Notes: generated by a model not told the origin, from the letters alone. Positions 9,123 through 17,020 are shown, counted from the first letter of the stretch. The stretch is DNA of 35,302 nucleotides from Chitinophaga pinensis (GCA_945903305.1 CAMDOA010000022.1:1-35302); one strand, 5' to 3'. Program-made: numbers and translations.

Positions 9123-9576
9123 AAATTTATTTTGAATTATTGTCGTGTTTGTTTTGGTTACTTTGGTTTTTTCTGCTGCCTTTATTCAAACCTGTTAATT
9201 TTTTAAGCGATAATATATTTTCAAATATACCGTTCGTCAAATGAATTCATAATTTTAATTTGGTTTTAATTTAATGTGTGAATTTTTAATGTGTTTTTTA
9301 ATTTTTTGGGTTGAAGTTTTTTGAGATTTATTGAGTGATGCTTGTTTTTTATAAAGTGATGCTTGTTTTATTACCCTGATTGCCAGGGTTGAATAGAGGG
9401 ATGCTTCGTGCCTCAGCATGACAGGCGCTATTTCACCTGTTTTTGTCTGTTTTTTACATGCTTTTGTCTGTTTTTTACATGCTTTTTTGAGTTTTTTACA
9501 TGCTTTTGCCTATTTTTTACAAATAATCGCTATATTTTAACCGATTATTATTACTTCTTTCTTCCCCCCTAAAAAT
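9123..9576. other. Gene-free, repeat-rich intergenic region
   Basis: I find no coding region in these 454 bases. From left to right they hold a very AT-rich stretch that must include the DoxX-gene promoter, and two 15-base direct copies of AGTGATGCTTGTTTT at 9334-9348 and 9355-9369 (period 21). A small hairpin follows (ACCCTG at 9373-9378 with CAGGGT at 9384-9389), then a GGATGCTTCGTGCCTCAGCA segment typical of dispersed repeats, and finally a four-unit 21-bp tandem repeat at 9441-9524. Confidence 0.7.
9441..9524. repeat. Tandem repeat, four units of 21 bp
   Basis: Units start at 9441, 9462, 9483 and 9504. Units 1 and 2 are identical, unit 3 differs at a few positions and unit 4 is the most diverged. 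The core TTTTTTACATGC recurs at the end of the first three units; unit 4 ends TTTTTTACAAAT. There are no unique spacers, so this is not a CRISPR array. Confidence 0.9.
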
Positions 9577-9612
9577 AAAAAAGCCCCGAATTTTGTAATT
9601 CAGAGCTTTTTT
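9577..9612. terminator. Intrinsic terminator of the 318-residue gene
   Basis: AAAAAAGC and GCTTTTTT form outer arms and GAATT/AATTC the inner stem, around a TTGT loop, with a 3-by-3 internal mismatch (CCC/AGA). T runs lie on both strands. It lies 14 bases beyond the stop of the minus-strand gene at 9627. Confidence 0.75.
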
Positions 9613-9626
9613 ATGCGTTTTTATCA

Positions 9627-10583
9627 CTATCCTCCGCTTACCAGCAGTGTAAATGTGCCGGTAATTAATGCATCTTGGTTGCTTACGGTAATGGTGCTCC
9701 AACCGGGTAGTATGGCCAACTTATTTGAAGGCAAAACGGTAACTCCTTCTACTGTTGTATCTATTCCTTTATATATTACTAATGAAACGGTGCCGGTGTT
9801 AGTGAGTGTTCCGCCAATAACTGCACCTTTTGCCACTACTTTTAGTGTTGGCAGCACCTTGGTTTTGCGTAGCTTGGGTGCTTGAGGGCTATCGTCAACC
9901 ACAAAACCGAAATCGCCGGCTTTTTTGGGGTTGGCGTTGTAAAAGCCAATTAAAAACTGACCAATTCCGCGCATGTTTGCCACCGGTGGGTTCCAACGCA
10001 GGTCGCGCTCGGCGGTTTTTGCTTCAGAACTTCTGCGCTCTGCCACTGCTTCGTCATCAGCTGTAACGGCAAGGGCGGTATTAGCGGCATTGGTTACTAT
10101 GTTTATACTATTCTCGGTAAGGTAGGCAGCTATGGGGCTAACGGCAGGGGCCACATAACTATCGTGCTTGGCTTTAACAGCGGTAAACAGGGCTGCTTTA
10201 TCGGCAAATGTTTTAGGAAGCGACACGCGGGTGCCATTAACGGTAACTCCCCAATCGCCTAATTTGTGTTCGGCGCCACGATATAGTTTTTTCAGAAACT
10301 GAATGATGCCGGTGAGTGATTTAAAAACCGGATTGAAAAGATTATTACGGTCCTGCATTTTCTTTTCGCTGCTTCGCACGAGTGTATCGCGTTCGGTATC
10401 GTAAGTAGTGGCGGCGGTGGCGGCAGTTTCATCATCAGCCAGCACTATTCCTTTTTCGGTGAGGAATGGGCGAATGGGGCTTGCAGCACCAAGTGCAGTG
10501 TCTTTTGCTACTATACTGCCAAGTAGTTTTGTTTGTTCGCTGAACACTTCAGGAAAAACAAGGCGGGCGATTTTTTTGGGCAT
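9627..10583 (-). CDS. Unrecognised protein with a duplicated helical domain and beta-rich tail
   Basis: I do not recognise this 318-residue protein. It has no signal peptide or membrane helix. Residues 14-117 and 126-231 are clearly two copies of one domain, offset by about 114 residues. Copy 1 has SPIRPFLTEKGIVL at 35-48 and copy 2 has SPIAAYLTENSINI at 149-162. NPVFKSLTGIIQFLKKLY (84-101) aligns with NPPVANMRGIGQFLIGFY (198-215). GDWGVTV (109-115) aligns with GDFGFVV (223-229). The last 75 residues (about 244-318) are Gly/Thr/Val-rich and look beta-stranded, resembling a small all-beta domain. The DNA is visibly richer in GC than its neighbours and lies between repeat-laden gaps, which may indicate transfer. 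It has its own terminator and no operon partner. A structural or scaffolding role is a guess. Confidence 0.75.
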   Translation of the reverse strand: MPKKIARLVFPEVFSEQTKLLGSIVAKDTALGAASPIRPFLTEKGIVLADDETAATAATTYDTERDTLVRSSEKKMQDRNNLFNPVFKSLTGIIQFLKKLYRGAEHKLGDWGVTVNGTRVSLPKTFADKAALFTAVKAKHDSYVAPAVSPIAAYLTENSINIVTNAANTALAVTADDEAVAERRSSEAKTAERDLRWNPPVANMRGIGQFLIGFYNANPKKAGDFGFVVDDSPQAPKLRKTKVLPTLKVVAKGAVIGGTLTNTGTVSLVIYKGIDTTVEGVTVLPSNKLAILPGWSTITVSNQDALITGTFTLLVSGG

Positions 10584-10678
10584 AATTTTTTTTTAATGAA
10601 AAGTGAAAAATGAAAAGTGAAAAATTTAAGGAATAAAAATAAATAGAAATTTTATAAAAGGCAATATGCTGCTTTAAA

Positions 10679-10748
10679 TAAATTTTTCCGACTCGGCGCG
10701 TGTGGTCGCGCACCGAATGTTTCGGTTCGTGGAGACACGAACCGAGGC
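10679..10748. repeat. GC-rich palindromic element
   Basis: In an AT-rich gap stand GCGCG...CGCGC and then a perfect 9-base hairpin (CGGTTCGTG-GAGA-CACGAACCG). Its GC content and symmetry contrast with the surroundings, consistent with a small dispersed repeat. The position gives no sign of terminator function for either neighbour. Confidence 0.5.
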
Positions 10749-10782
10749 AAAAAAAAATGCCGCAACATGAACTGCTGCGACA
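10749..10782 (-). terminator. Intrinsic terminator of the FG-GAP lipoprotein gene
   Basis: On the minus strand TGTCGCA (10782-10776) pairs with TGCGGCA (10764-10758) across an 11-base loop, with one G-T pair. Nine T residues (10757-10749) follow directly. It lies 32 bases after the stop of the minus-strand gene. Confidence 0.75.
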
Positions 10783-10814
10783 TTGAAATAATTACCTGTT
10801 CGTTAGTTATTCTA

Positions 10815-13076
10815 TTACATATTATGCATATCATGCACATGCGCTTTCAATTTCCAGTTAAACTTTTTATAAGCAACTTCCACGGGTTGGGTTCCCTGCT
10901 CCAATTCATATTTTTTACCAATCGAAACATTATTAAAGCTTTGCACGGTTTGTTTTTTATCGGGCCACATAATTTCCAGCTTATCTACTAAAGTGGCGCT
11001 GCCACATCCGATTTCTATTTGCAAGCTTGATGAACCAAAGCTGCCGCCTGTGCCCACCGTTTTATAAATGCTTCGTTGCTTTCCGTTTTCAGTAATTACT
11101 ATATGCACCCGTGCACCAATGGCGCTGCGGTTGGCAGTGGTGCCTTTCAAGTGCAGCACTATCCAGTTATTGCCGAAACCGGGATTATCGAAAAACGCGT
11201 TATGAAAATTATCGCCTTCGTTGGCACCGCCAATGTCTTCGTATAAATCCTGGTCGCCGTCGTTATCCATATCGCCAAATGCCACACCGTGTCCCTTCTG
11301 TATTATTCCAAACCCGCCATTGACGGTTACATCAGTAAAATTTTTTCCCCCATTATTCAAATACATGCGGTTGGGTGTAATGGAAGTATATTCCGGCGTG
11401 CCGGTGCCGAGATAAAAATCGGTCCAGCCATCGTTATTAATATCATCGAAGTTGCAACCCATAGTGTACATGGCTCTGTCAATGCCGAGTTGCTTGCTGG
11501 TATTGGTAAAAGTGCCATTGCCATTGTTGTGATACAGGCAAAGTTTGTCGGCGGCAATGGGTAAACCCAAAATAGCGCGCACTTCATCTTCAGCCACATT
11601 ATTAAATCGGTTGAGGTCGTATCCGCTTGCAAATAAATCTTGCCAGCCATCATTATCGTAATCAAAAAACCAGCACGGGAAACTGTTGTATGGCTTTTGC
11701 ACGGCGGCTTTTGCAGTGGCATCGGTAAATTTTAAATCGGCGGCGGTAGCACCTCCTTCATTCATAAATAATTTATTATTTCCCTTTAACATTGAAATAT
11801 ATAAATCGGGCCTGCCATCATTGTTTACATCGCCCCATGCGCTTCCTTTTACAAAGCCCACCACATCCAACCCAAGTTGTTTAGCCACATTGGTAAAAGT
11901 TCCGTTTCCGTTGCTTAAATAAAATTCGCACGGCTCAATATATTCAGGTGGCTGCGATTCGTTTCCGATAAACAAATCTAACCAACCATCTAAATTCACA
12001 TCGGCCCAGCAAGCCGTTTGTGTGGGATGCTCGGAGTAGATGCCCGCCTCGTACGCGGCTTCGCTGAAAGTGCCATCGCCATTATTTTTCAGCAGTGAAT
12101 TCGGCACGCGACCACCAATGCCCGAGTTCCATGCGCCACGCAGCACCAGCACATCCACAAAACCATCGTTGTTATAGTCGGCATGAATCATATTCAATCC
12201 ACCCGTCATACCAATTAATCCGGCGGCTTCAGTTTTGTTGGTAAAAGTGCCATCGCCATTATTCATCAGAAACTGAATTTGCTCTTTCAGCCCCCACGAG
12301 CTGTTCATGATATCAAGATAACCATCGTTGTTAAAATCTTCAATGCAGGTGCCACCGGCATGGCCATTAATGTCAATGCCCAAATCAACGCTGATGTTAT
12401 TAAACTTCGGAAATTTTCCGGTGGGTAATAATAATTTGGTGGGAAGAAGAAATTTTGCAGGAACACTTTTCGGATACTCGCCCAAAGTCATGTAAGCCAC
12501 ATTCATCAACCAAATGGAATTGTAATCAGTTGGGAACTTTGCGAGAATTTTTTTATACACTTCAATGGCTTTCGCGCTACCGGTTTTAAATTGATGAACA
12601 CCCTTGCCCACAAAAGGCACAATGCACGATTCGCCGGAGTGATTGGCGATACAATTTTCCTGCTCTCCCTGTCGAAGAAAGGCAATGGCGAGTTTTTCAA
12701 AGATCACTTTATTACCATTATTGATATCATCCACCGAAAAACGCGATTGTTTAATCAAGTTCTCGATTTCGGTAATGGCTTCAGTGGTTTTTCCGCTGTT
12801 GAGCAACTCATCGCAATAATTAAAATATAAGTGCAGCCCCGTAATCGCACTCTTCGCCGTATCCAAAGCCGATTTATACACGGCAGCACGGCGCGTATTC
12901 ATGCTCGGATAGTTAGCGGGCTCAATGCGATCATAAATTTCGGCAATGCGCGCCATCATTTTTTTAGTGTCGGCAGTAATCACCGCTTCCTTTACATCAG
13001 TTTCATTATTTTTTTCGGAAGAAGAATTACAACCACTGATAATTAGGATGGAAAGGAAAAAAAATAAAAGCTTCAT
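10815..13076 (-). CDS. CRTAC1-like FG-GAP/ASPIC lipoprotein
   Basis: This 753-residue protein starts with a lipoprotein signal (MKLLFFFLSILIISGC, lipidated Cys16), so it is attached to a membrane and exposed to periplasm or surface. Residues about 35-200 are helical with a TPR-like character. Residues about 220-620 hold seven or more FG-GAP/VCBS repeats, each with a calcium-loop signature such as DFNNDGYLD, DYNNDGFVD, DVNLDGWLD, DVNNDGRPD, DYDNDGWQD, DINNDGWTD and DMDNDGDQD; these form a beta-propeller. The C-terminal 120 residues match the ASPIC/UnbV domain (NWIVLHLKGTTANRSAIGAR). Such proteins are common in Bacteroidota and their ligands are unknown. It ends in a histidine- and methionine-containing tail (AHVHDMHNM), which might bind metal. 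It stands alone with its own terminator. Confidence 0.88.
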   Translation of the reverse strand: MKLLFFFLSILIISGCNSSSEKNNETDVKEAVITADTKKMMARIAEIYDRIEPANYPSMNTRRAAVYKSALDTAKSAITGLHLYFNYCDELLNSGKTTEAITEIENLIKQSRFSVDDINNGNKVIFEKLAIAFLRQGEQENCIANHSGESCIVPFVGKGVHQFKTGSAKAIEVYKKILAKFPTDYNSIWLMNVAYMTLGEYPKSVPAKFLLPTKLLLPTGKFPKFNNISVDLGIDINGHAGGTCIEDFNNDGYLDIMNSSWGLKEQIQFLMNNGDGTFTNKTEAAGLIGMTGGLNMIHADYNNDGFVDVLVLRGAWNSGIGGRVPNSLLKNNGDGTFSEAAYEAGIYSEHPTQTACWADVNLDGWLDLFIGNESQPPEYIEPCEFYLSNGNGTFTNVAKQLGLDVVGFVKGSAWGDVNNDGRPDLYISMLKGNNKLFMNEGGATAADLKFTDATAKAAVQKPYNSFPCWFFDYDNDGWQDLFASGYDLNRFNNVAEDEVRAILGLPIAADKLCLYHNNGNGTFTNTSKQLGIDRAMYTMGCNFDDINNDGWTDFYLGTGTPEYTSITPNRMYLNNGGKNFTDVTVNGGFGIIQKGHGVAFGDMDNDGDQDLYEDIGGANEGDNFHNAFFDNPGFGNNWIVLHLKGTTANRSAIGARVHIVITENGKQRSIYKTVGTGGSFGSSSLQIEIGCGSATLVDKLEIMWPDKKQTVQSFNNVSIGKKYELEQGTQPVEVAYKKFNWKLKAHVHDMHNM

Positions 13077-13160
13077 AACGAAAAACAGGGTTGGTTAATG
13101 ATAAAAAGAGGAATTGAATTGGCATCAAATATAAATACCAAACAAATAAACAAATGCATA

Positions 13161-13226
13161 TACCGCTCCCCTCTCCGTGTATTCATGGAGAGCGGTAGGT
13201 CGCAGACTCCGTGCGCGGAGGGGTGA
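13161..13226. repeat. GC-rich intergenic inverted repeat
   Basis: ACCGCT (13162-13167) and AGCGGT (13191-13196) enclose CTCTCC...GGAG arms, and a second partly complementary GCGCGGAGGGG follows. It lies in the gap between the FG-GAP gene start and the end of the downstream-most suf-cluster gene. It could act as a terminator for the latter, but it lacks a clean T run on the minus strand, so a repeat element is more likely. Confidence 0.45.
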
Positions 13227-13250
13227 GGTTTTTTGGGGAAGAAAAATAAA

Positions 13251-14393
13251 TCAGGCGGTAATACTTTGCGGCATCAGCTCCTTCAATTTACTGATTGCAT
13301 AATCCACTTCATCAATAGTATTATAATCAGAAAAAGAAAAACGAATACAAACTTTATCGGCGCCAATACCAATTGCATTCAGCACATGCGAACCAATATC
13401 ACTTCCGCTACTGCAGGCACTTCCGCTGCTTGCGGCAATACCGGCAACATCTAAGTTGAACAACAGCAATTCAGATTTATCATTATGCGGAAAAGCAACA
13501 TTCAATACCGTAAATAAATAAAACCCCTTATAATCGCCATTGAAAGTTACAGCCGGAAAATTGTTGCGCAGTTGCTTCATAAAGTATTTCCGAATGGATT
13601 CAATCTTATTTTTGTGTTCATCGAAATGTTCGTACGCAAGATCCATTGCCTTTGCCAAACCAATGATGCCATAGAGGTTCTCGGTTCCGGCGCGCATGTT
13701 TCGTTCCTGCCCACCGCCAAATAATAACGGGTGCAATTTTATAGTATGACTGATGTAAATGAAACCAACACCCTTTGGCCCGTGAAATTTATGGCCGCTT
13801 CCCTGCAACATACTCACCTTTGTTTTCTGTAAATCGAACCGATGGTGACACATACTCTGCACCGTATCGGTATGAAACACCGCCTTGTACCGATTACACA
13901 TTTCTGCTACATTATCAAGGTCCATCATGGTACCAATTTCGTTATTCGCGTGCATTAATGTAACAAACACGGGTGCTTCCAGTGTCTTCAGCATTTCTTC
14001 AAGGTGATTCAAATCAAATCTTCCCTTTGAATCCACTTTTACATAATGCGCTTTTATAGTACCGCTGCGCTCCAGCTCTTCCACCGTGTGTAACACACAG
14101 TGATGTTCAATGGGTGAAGTGATAATGTGTTTTGCTCCTGATGCTTCCACGCCTTTGCGGATAGCGAAGTTGCTGCTCTCAGTACCGCCCGAGGTAAAAA
14201 AGATTTCGCCGGGCGAACAGTTTAAATGTTTTGCAATGGTCTTGCGTGCCTTTTCAATAGCGGCTCTGGTTTCTCTCCCAAATGAATGTATGGCAGAGGG
14301 ATTTCCGAAATGCGTTTGCATAAACGGAAGCATGGCTTCAATCACCTCGGGAGCAAGTGGTGTGGTGGCAGCGTTATCGAAATAAACTCTCAT
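13251..14393 (-). CDS. Cysteine desulfurase, NifS/IscS-like
   Basis: This 380-residue PLP enzyme removes sulfur from cysteine, giving alanine and an enzyme persulfide. It has YFDNAATTPLAPEV (residues 4-17), SGGTESSNFAI (68-78), the PLP lysine in GSGHKFHGPKG (Lys202), the RAGTEN motif (234-239) and the persulfide-carrying cysteine in SSGSACSSGS (Cys327). This is the class I (NifS/IscS) pattern, distinct from the SufS encoded in the same cluster. It follows sufT in the same direction once the inserted four-helix-bundle element is discounted, so it was probably the last gene of the suf operon. Its sulfur may go to Fe-S assembly or to tRNA thiolation; the sequence does not decide. Confidence 0.88.
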   Translation of the reverse strand: MRVYFDNAATTPLAPEVIEAMLPFMQTHFGNPSAIHSFGRETRAAIEKARKTIAKHLNCSPGEIFFTSGGTESSNFAIRKGVEASGAKHIITSPIEHHCVLHTVEELERSGTIKAHYVKVDSKGRFDLNHLEEMLKTLEAPVFVTLMHANNEIGTMMDLDNVAEMCNRYKAVFHTDTVQSMCHHRFDLQKTKVSMLQGSGHKFHGPKGVGFIYISHTIKLHPLLFGGGQERNMRAGTENLYGIIGLAKAMDLAYEHFDEHKNKIESIRKYFMKQLRNNFPAVTFNGDYKGFYLFTVLNVAFPHNDKSELLLFNLDVAGIAASSGSACSSGSDIGSHVLNAIGIGADKVCIRFSFSDYNTIDEVDYAISKLKELMPQSITA

Positions 14394-14397
14394 CTAA

Positions 14398-14419
14398 TTA
14401 AAATCTAAAAATGAAAAAT
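14398..14419 (+). repeat. Left 22-bp inverted repeat around four-helix-bundle gene
   Basis: These 22 bases (containing AAAATCTAAAAATGAAAAAT) are the perfect reverse complement of 14888-14909. They begin five bases upstream of the cysteine desulfurase start. The sequence is A-rich, which lowers its uniqueness. Confidence 0.75.
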
Positions 14420-14479
14420 GAATCCTGCAAATGAAAATATAAAATCCAAAAGTTAAAAATGAAATGTCTCATTCAATAA

Positions 14480-14836
14480 TTATGACTTGGTCTCCTTTAA
14501 AGTTTTTAAACTTGAAACTAAAAGGCGAATCAATTCTTCGCATTCAAAATACAATTTGTCAAAATTTTCTTTTGATAAATAGCTTGAATGAAAAAGCAAC
14601 TCTAACCAATATCTGGTTTCGTTTGCTTCTTTTAAAGATATATGAAACTTGTTAATGAAATCGGGTTTGCTAACTGCAAATTCTGATTCACAAATTGAAG
14701 CACCGATTGATGTGCCTGAACGAAGCAATTGCTTGCTCATTACAAACTCTTTCTTTTCAATCAAATCCTTATAAACCTGAATAACCGACAGTGAAAATTG
14801 AAACGATTTTTCTTTCAATATATTTTTATTAGCCAT
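14480..14836 (-). CDS. Four-helix-bundle protein (23S rRNA intervening-sequence family)
   Basis: This 118-residue all-helical protein belongs to the S23/IVP four-helix-bundle family. Recognisable parts are an N-terminal KSFQFSLSVIQVYKDLI helix, the QLLRSGTSIGASICES signature in the middle (about residues 38-53) and a C-terminal ELIRLLVSSLKTLKE. Such genes occur inside 23S rRNA intervening sequences and at scattered chromosomal sites in Bacteroidota; the molecular role is unknown. The ATG at 14836 (MANKN) is preferred to an upstream TTG three codons away. The gene lies between sufT and the last cysteine desulfurase, flanked by perfect 22-bp inverted repeats and ATGAAAAATG-like simple sequence. 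This suggests an insertion into the operon. Confidence 0.85.
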   Translation of the reverse strand: MANKNILKEKSFQFSLSVIQVYKDLIEKKEFVMSKQLLRSGTSIGASICESEFAVSKPDFINKFHISLKEANETRYWLELLFHSSYLSKENFDKLYFECEELIRLLVSSLKTLKETKS

Positions 14837-14887
14837 CACCCACAATTTTTCATTTTAGATCTGAAATTTTTACCGAAGTGAACCTCT

Positions 14888-14909
14888 ATTTTTCATTTTT
14901 AGATTTTAA
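14888..14909 (-). repeat. Right 22-bp inverted repeat around four-helix-bundle gene
   Basis: This is the perfect reverse complement of 14398-14419. Together the two arms bound a segment of 512 bases carrying the four-helix-bundle gene. Removing the segment would leave sufT and the cysteine desulfurase about 20 bases apart. Confidence 0.75.
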
Positions 14910-14924
14910 CTTTTCATTTATTTT

Positions 14925-15275
14925 TTACATAAACCCAAGTTCCAATTTCGCCTCCTCACTCATCATTGAAGTTTGATAAGGCGGATCCCACACTAATTCG
15001 ACAGTAACATCCTTTATTCCGGGAACATTTTTGATTTTAGTTTCTACATCAGTGGGAATGGTGCCTGCAGCAGGGCAACTTGGTGAAGTAAGTGTCATTC
15101 TCACATAAACATTATTCATCACTATGGATAGTTCGTATATCAATCCGAGTTCCCACACATCAACCGGTATCTCCGGGTCGTAGCAGGTTTTAATAGCTGC
15201 AATAACATCCTCTCTTTTTATTTCAGTGAAAGTGCTTTCACTAACAGTTGGTTCTATATTTTTTTCTTCGGTCAT
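14925..15275 (-). CDS. sufT: SufT-type iron-sulfur assembly protein (MIP18/DUF59 domain)
   Basis: This 116-residue cytoplasmic protein has the DUF59/MIP18 fold. It carries DPEIPVDVWELGLIY (residues 33-47) and the TSPSCPA motif (63-69) with the conserved cysteine, Cys67. The C-terminus VELVWDPPYQTSMMSEEAK is also typical. SufT proteins help mature Fe-S proteins when demand is high; related PaaD proteins act in phenylacetate oxidation. The position directly after sufE, three bases beyond its stop, points to SufT. No A-type carrier (SufA) or SufU is present in the cluster, so this protein may cover part of the transfer role. Confidence 0.9.
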   Translation of the reverse strand: MTEEKNIEPTVSESTFTEIKREDVIAAIKTCYDPEIPVDVWELGLIYELSIVMNNVYVRMTLTSPSCPAAGTIPTDVETKIKNVPGIKDVTVELVWDPPYQTSMMSEEAKLELGFM

Positions 15276-15278
15276 TAT

Positions 15279-15713
15279 TCAACTTGTTTTTCCTGAAAAT
15301 GCAAGCGCATAAGTTTTTATTTTACTCAGCATGCTCACCAATCCGTTTGCGCGGGTGGGGGTCAGGTGTTCTTTCAGATTTATTTTGTCAATGAATTCCA
15401 GTTTTGCGTTTATGATTTCTTCGGGAGTTCTGTCGTTCAGCACACGAAGCAAGACTGCAATCATTCCTTTTGTGATAATGGCATCGCTGTCGCAGGTGAA
15501 ATGAATTTTTCTATCCGCATAATCTCCTTTCAACCAAACCTGACTCTGACAACCTTTCACGATGTAATCATCATTCTTGAATTGCGAATCAATGAGCGGC
15601 AAAGATTTTCCCATGTCAATCAGGTGCTGGTATTTATCCATCCAGTCATCGAACAATTCAAACTCTTCGACAATGTCTTCTTCAACTGCTGATATGGATT
15701 TCACTTCACTCAT
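15279..15713 (-). CDS. sufE: SufE, sulfur acceptor for SufS
   Basis: This 144-residue protein accepts persulfide sulfur from SufS and stimulates its activity. The acceptor cysteine is in VKGCQSQVW (Cys55), and the fold region DDWMDKYQHLIDMGKSLP (residues 22-39) matches SufE. Its ATG follows the sufS stop codon directly (TGAATG), which favours translational coupling and a 1:1 supply of the two partners. The C-terminal half with LTPTRANGLVSMLSKIK is also conserved in the family. Confidence 0.95.
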   Translation of the reverse strand: MSEVKSISAVEEDIVEEFELFDDWMDKYQHLIDMGKSLPLIDSQFKNDDYIVKGCQSQVWLKGDYADRKIHFTCDSDAIITKGMIAVLLRVLNDRTPEEIINAKLEFIDKINLKEHLTPTRANGLVSMLSKIKTYALAFSGKTS

Positions 15714-16958
15714 TCAACTCAACATTTTTTTCGCCTGCTTCACTCCTGCTATCAGTTTGTCAACTTCTTCCATCGTATTGTAAACCGCAAACGATGCGCG
15801 AACAGTTCCGGGAATATTAAATCGTTTCATCAATGGTTGATTGCAATGATGCCCGGTTCGAACTGCGATTCCCAATTTATCCAATATCACTCCCACATCA
15901 TACGGATGAATGTTTCCGATTAGAAATGAAATTGCGCTTGCATGATGTTTTGCTTCACCGATGATTCTGATTCCGTCAATTGTTTTTAATTGCTCAAGGG
16001 CATACTGTAACAGTTCATTTTCGTTCGCAGAAATATTTTTCATTCCGATATTTTTCATCCACTCCACTGCTGCACCTAAAACAATTCCGCCTTCGATGTT
16101 AGGAGTTCCTGCCTCGAATTTGTAAGGGAGATTGGTGAAAGTTGTTTGCTCAAACGAAACTTCTTTTATCATTCCACCTCCCGATTGATACTGAGGAAAC
16201 TCATTAAGGAATTTTTCTTTTCCATATAAAATTCCGATGCCGGTTGGTCCGTACATTTTGTGTCCGCTGAAGCAATAGAAATCACAATCCATATCCCGCA
16301 CATCAACTTCTGTGTGTGCAATTGCTTGCGCGCCATCAACTAAAACTGCTGTTCCGTTTTTGTGAGCGAGTGAACTGATTTCTTCCAAATCATTCACTGT
16401 TCCGAGTGTGTTGGATACATGTGTGAGTGCAAGCAGTTTTGTTTTTGCAGTCAGCAGATTTTTTAATTCTGATAAATTCAGCTCACCATTATCATTCACC
16501 GGAATCACTTTCAGTTTTGCTCCGCGCTCTTCGCACATTAACTGCCACGGAACAATATTGCTGTGATGTTCCATTTCTGTTACCAGAATTTCATCTCCTG
16601 CATTCACCTGCTTTTTTCCGAAACAACTTGCAACGAGATTGATGGACTCAGTTGTGCCACGGGTGAAAATAATTTCGTGCGCATGTTCTGCATTTATGAA
16701 ATCAGCAATTGTTTTTCTTGAATGTTCGTAAGCATCCGTTGCTTCCTGACTCAGCGTGTGAACTCCACGATGAATGTTTGCATTGATTTCAGAATAGTAT
16801 TTCTGAATCGCATCAAGAACAAACTTTGGTTTTTGTGTGGTTGCGCCATTATCAAAATATACCAATGACTGATTGTTCACCTTCCTGTTGAGAATTGGAA
16901 ACTGCGAACGAATCTGTTCGACATCAATCATTGATTTTTTATTTGCGACTAACGACAT
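15714..16958 (-). CDS. sufS: SufS cysteine desulfurase
   Basis: This is a 414-residue class II cysteine desulfurase of the SUF system. It has YFDNGATTQKPKFV (residues 34-47), RGTTESINLVA (100-110), the PLP lysine in FSGHKMYGPTG (Lys234) and the persulfide cysteine in VRTGHHCNQPLM (Cys372), in the short-loop class II context that needs SufE. An in-frame GTG start ten codons upstream exists, but it lies in a dispersed repeat, so I take the ATG at 16958 (MSLVANKK). The stop abuts sufE. The 62-base gap to sufD contains a GCAGAG-type repeat remnant. Confidence 0.95.
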   Translation of the reverse strand: MSLVANKKSMIDVEQIRSQFPILNRKVNNQSLVYFDNGATTQKPKFVLDAIQKYYSEINANIHRGVHTLSQEATDAYEHSRKTIADFINAEHAHEIIFTRGTTESINLVASCFGKKQVNAGDEILVTEMEHHSNIVPWQLMCEERGAKLKVIPVNDNGELNLSELKNLLTAKTKLLALTHVSNTLGTVNDLEEISSLAHKNGTAVLVDGAQAIAHTEVDVRDMDCDFYCFSGHKMYGPTGIGILYGKEKFLNEFPQYQSGGGMIKEVSFEQTTFTNLPYKFEAGTPNIEGGIVLGAAVEWMKNIGMKNISANENELLQYALEQLKTIDGIRIIGEAKHHASAISFLIGNIHPYDVGVILDKLGIAVRTGHHCNQPLMKRFNIPGTVRASFAVYNTMEEVDKLIAGVKQAKKMLS

Positions 16959-16974
16959 TTTCTTCTTCTGATTT

Positions 16975-17016
16975 AACCACAGAGTCACACTGAGTTTTGC
17001 TCAGAGTTTCTCAGAG
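16975..17016. repeat. Dispersed GCAGAG-type repeat, copy 2 (partial)
   Basis: AACCACAGAGTCACACTGAG with two further CAGAG units fills the short gap between sufD and sufS. It matches the conserved end of the element at 1717-1786 (ACCACAGAGTCGC on the reverse strand there). Confidence 0.6.
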
Positions 17017-17020
17017 TTTT

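Noticed and set aside
9441-9524. Possible CRISPR array
   Set aside because: The 21-bp units follow one another directly with no unique spacers, and no cas gene is present.
10679-10748. Terminator for a plus-strand gene
   Set aside because: There is no plus-strand gene upstream, and the A run after the hairpin belongs to the minus-strand terminator.
9517-13076. Numerous overlapping ORFs on the other strand or in other frames
   Set aside because: They lie opposite or inside clearly coding genes, lack recognisable domains and have compositions expected of shadow frames.
14480-14836. Diversity-generating retroelement accessory (Avd-like) protein
   Set aside because: The fold is shared with Avd, but there is no reverse transcriptase gene and no template/variable repeat pair nearby.
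16959-16988. Upstream GTG start for sufS
   Set aside because: The ten extra codons lie in a dispersed repeat and have no family counterpart. The ATG at 16958 is preferred.
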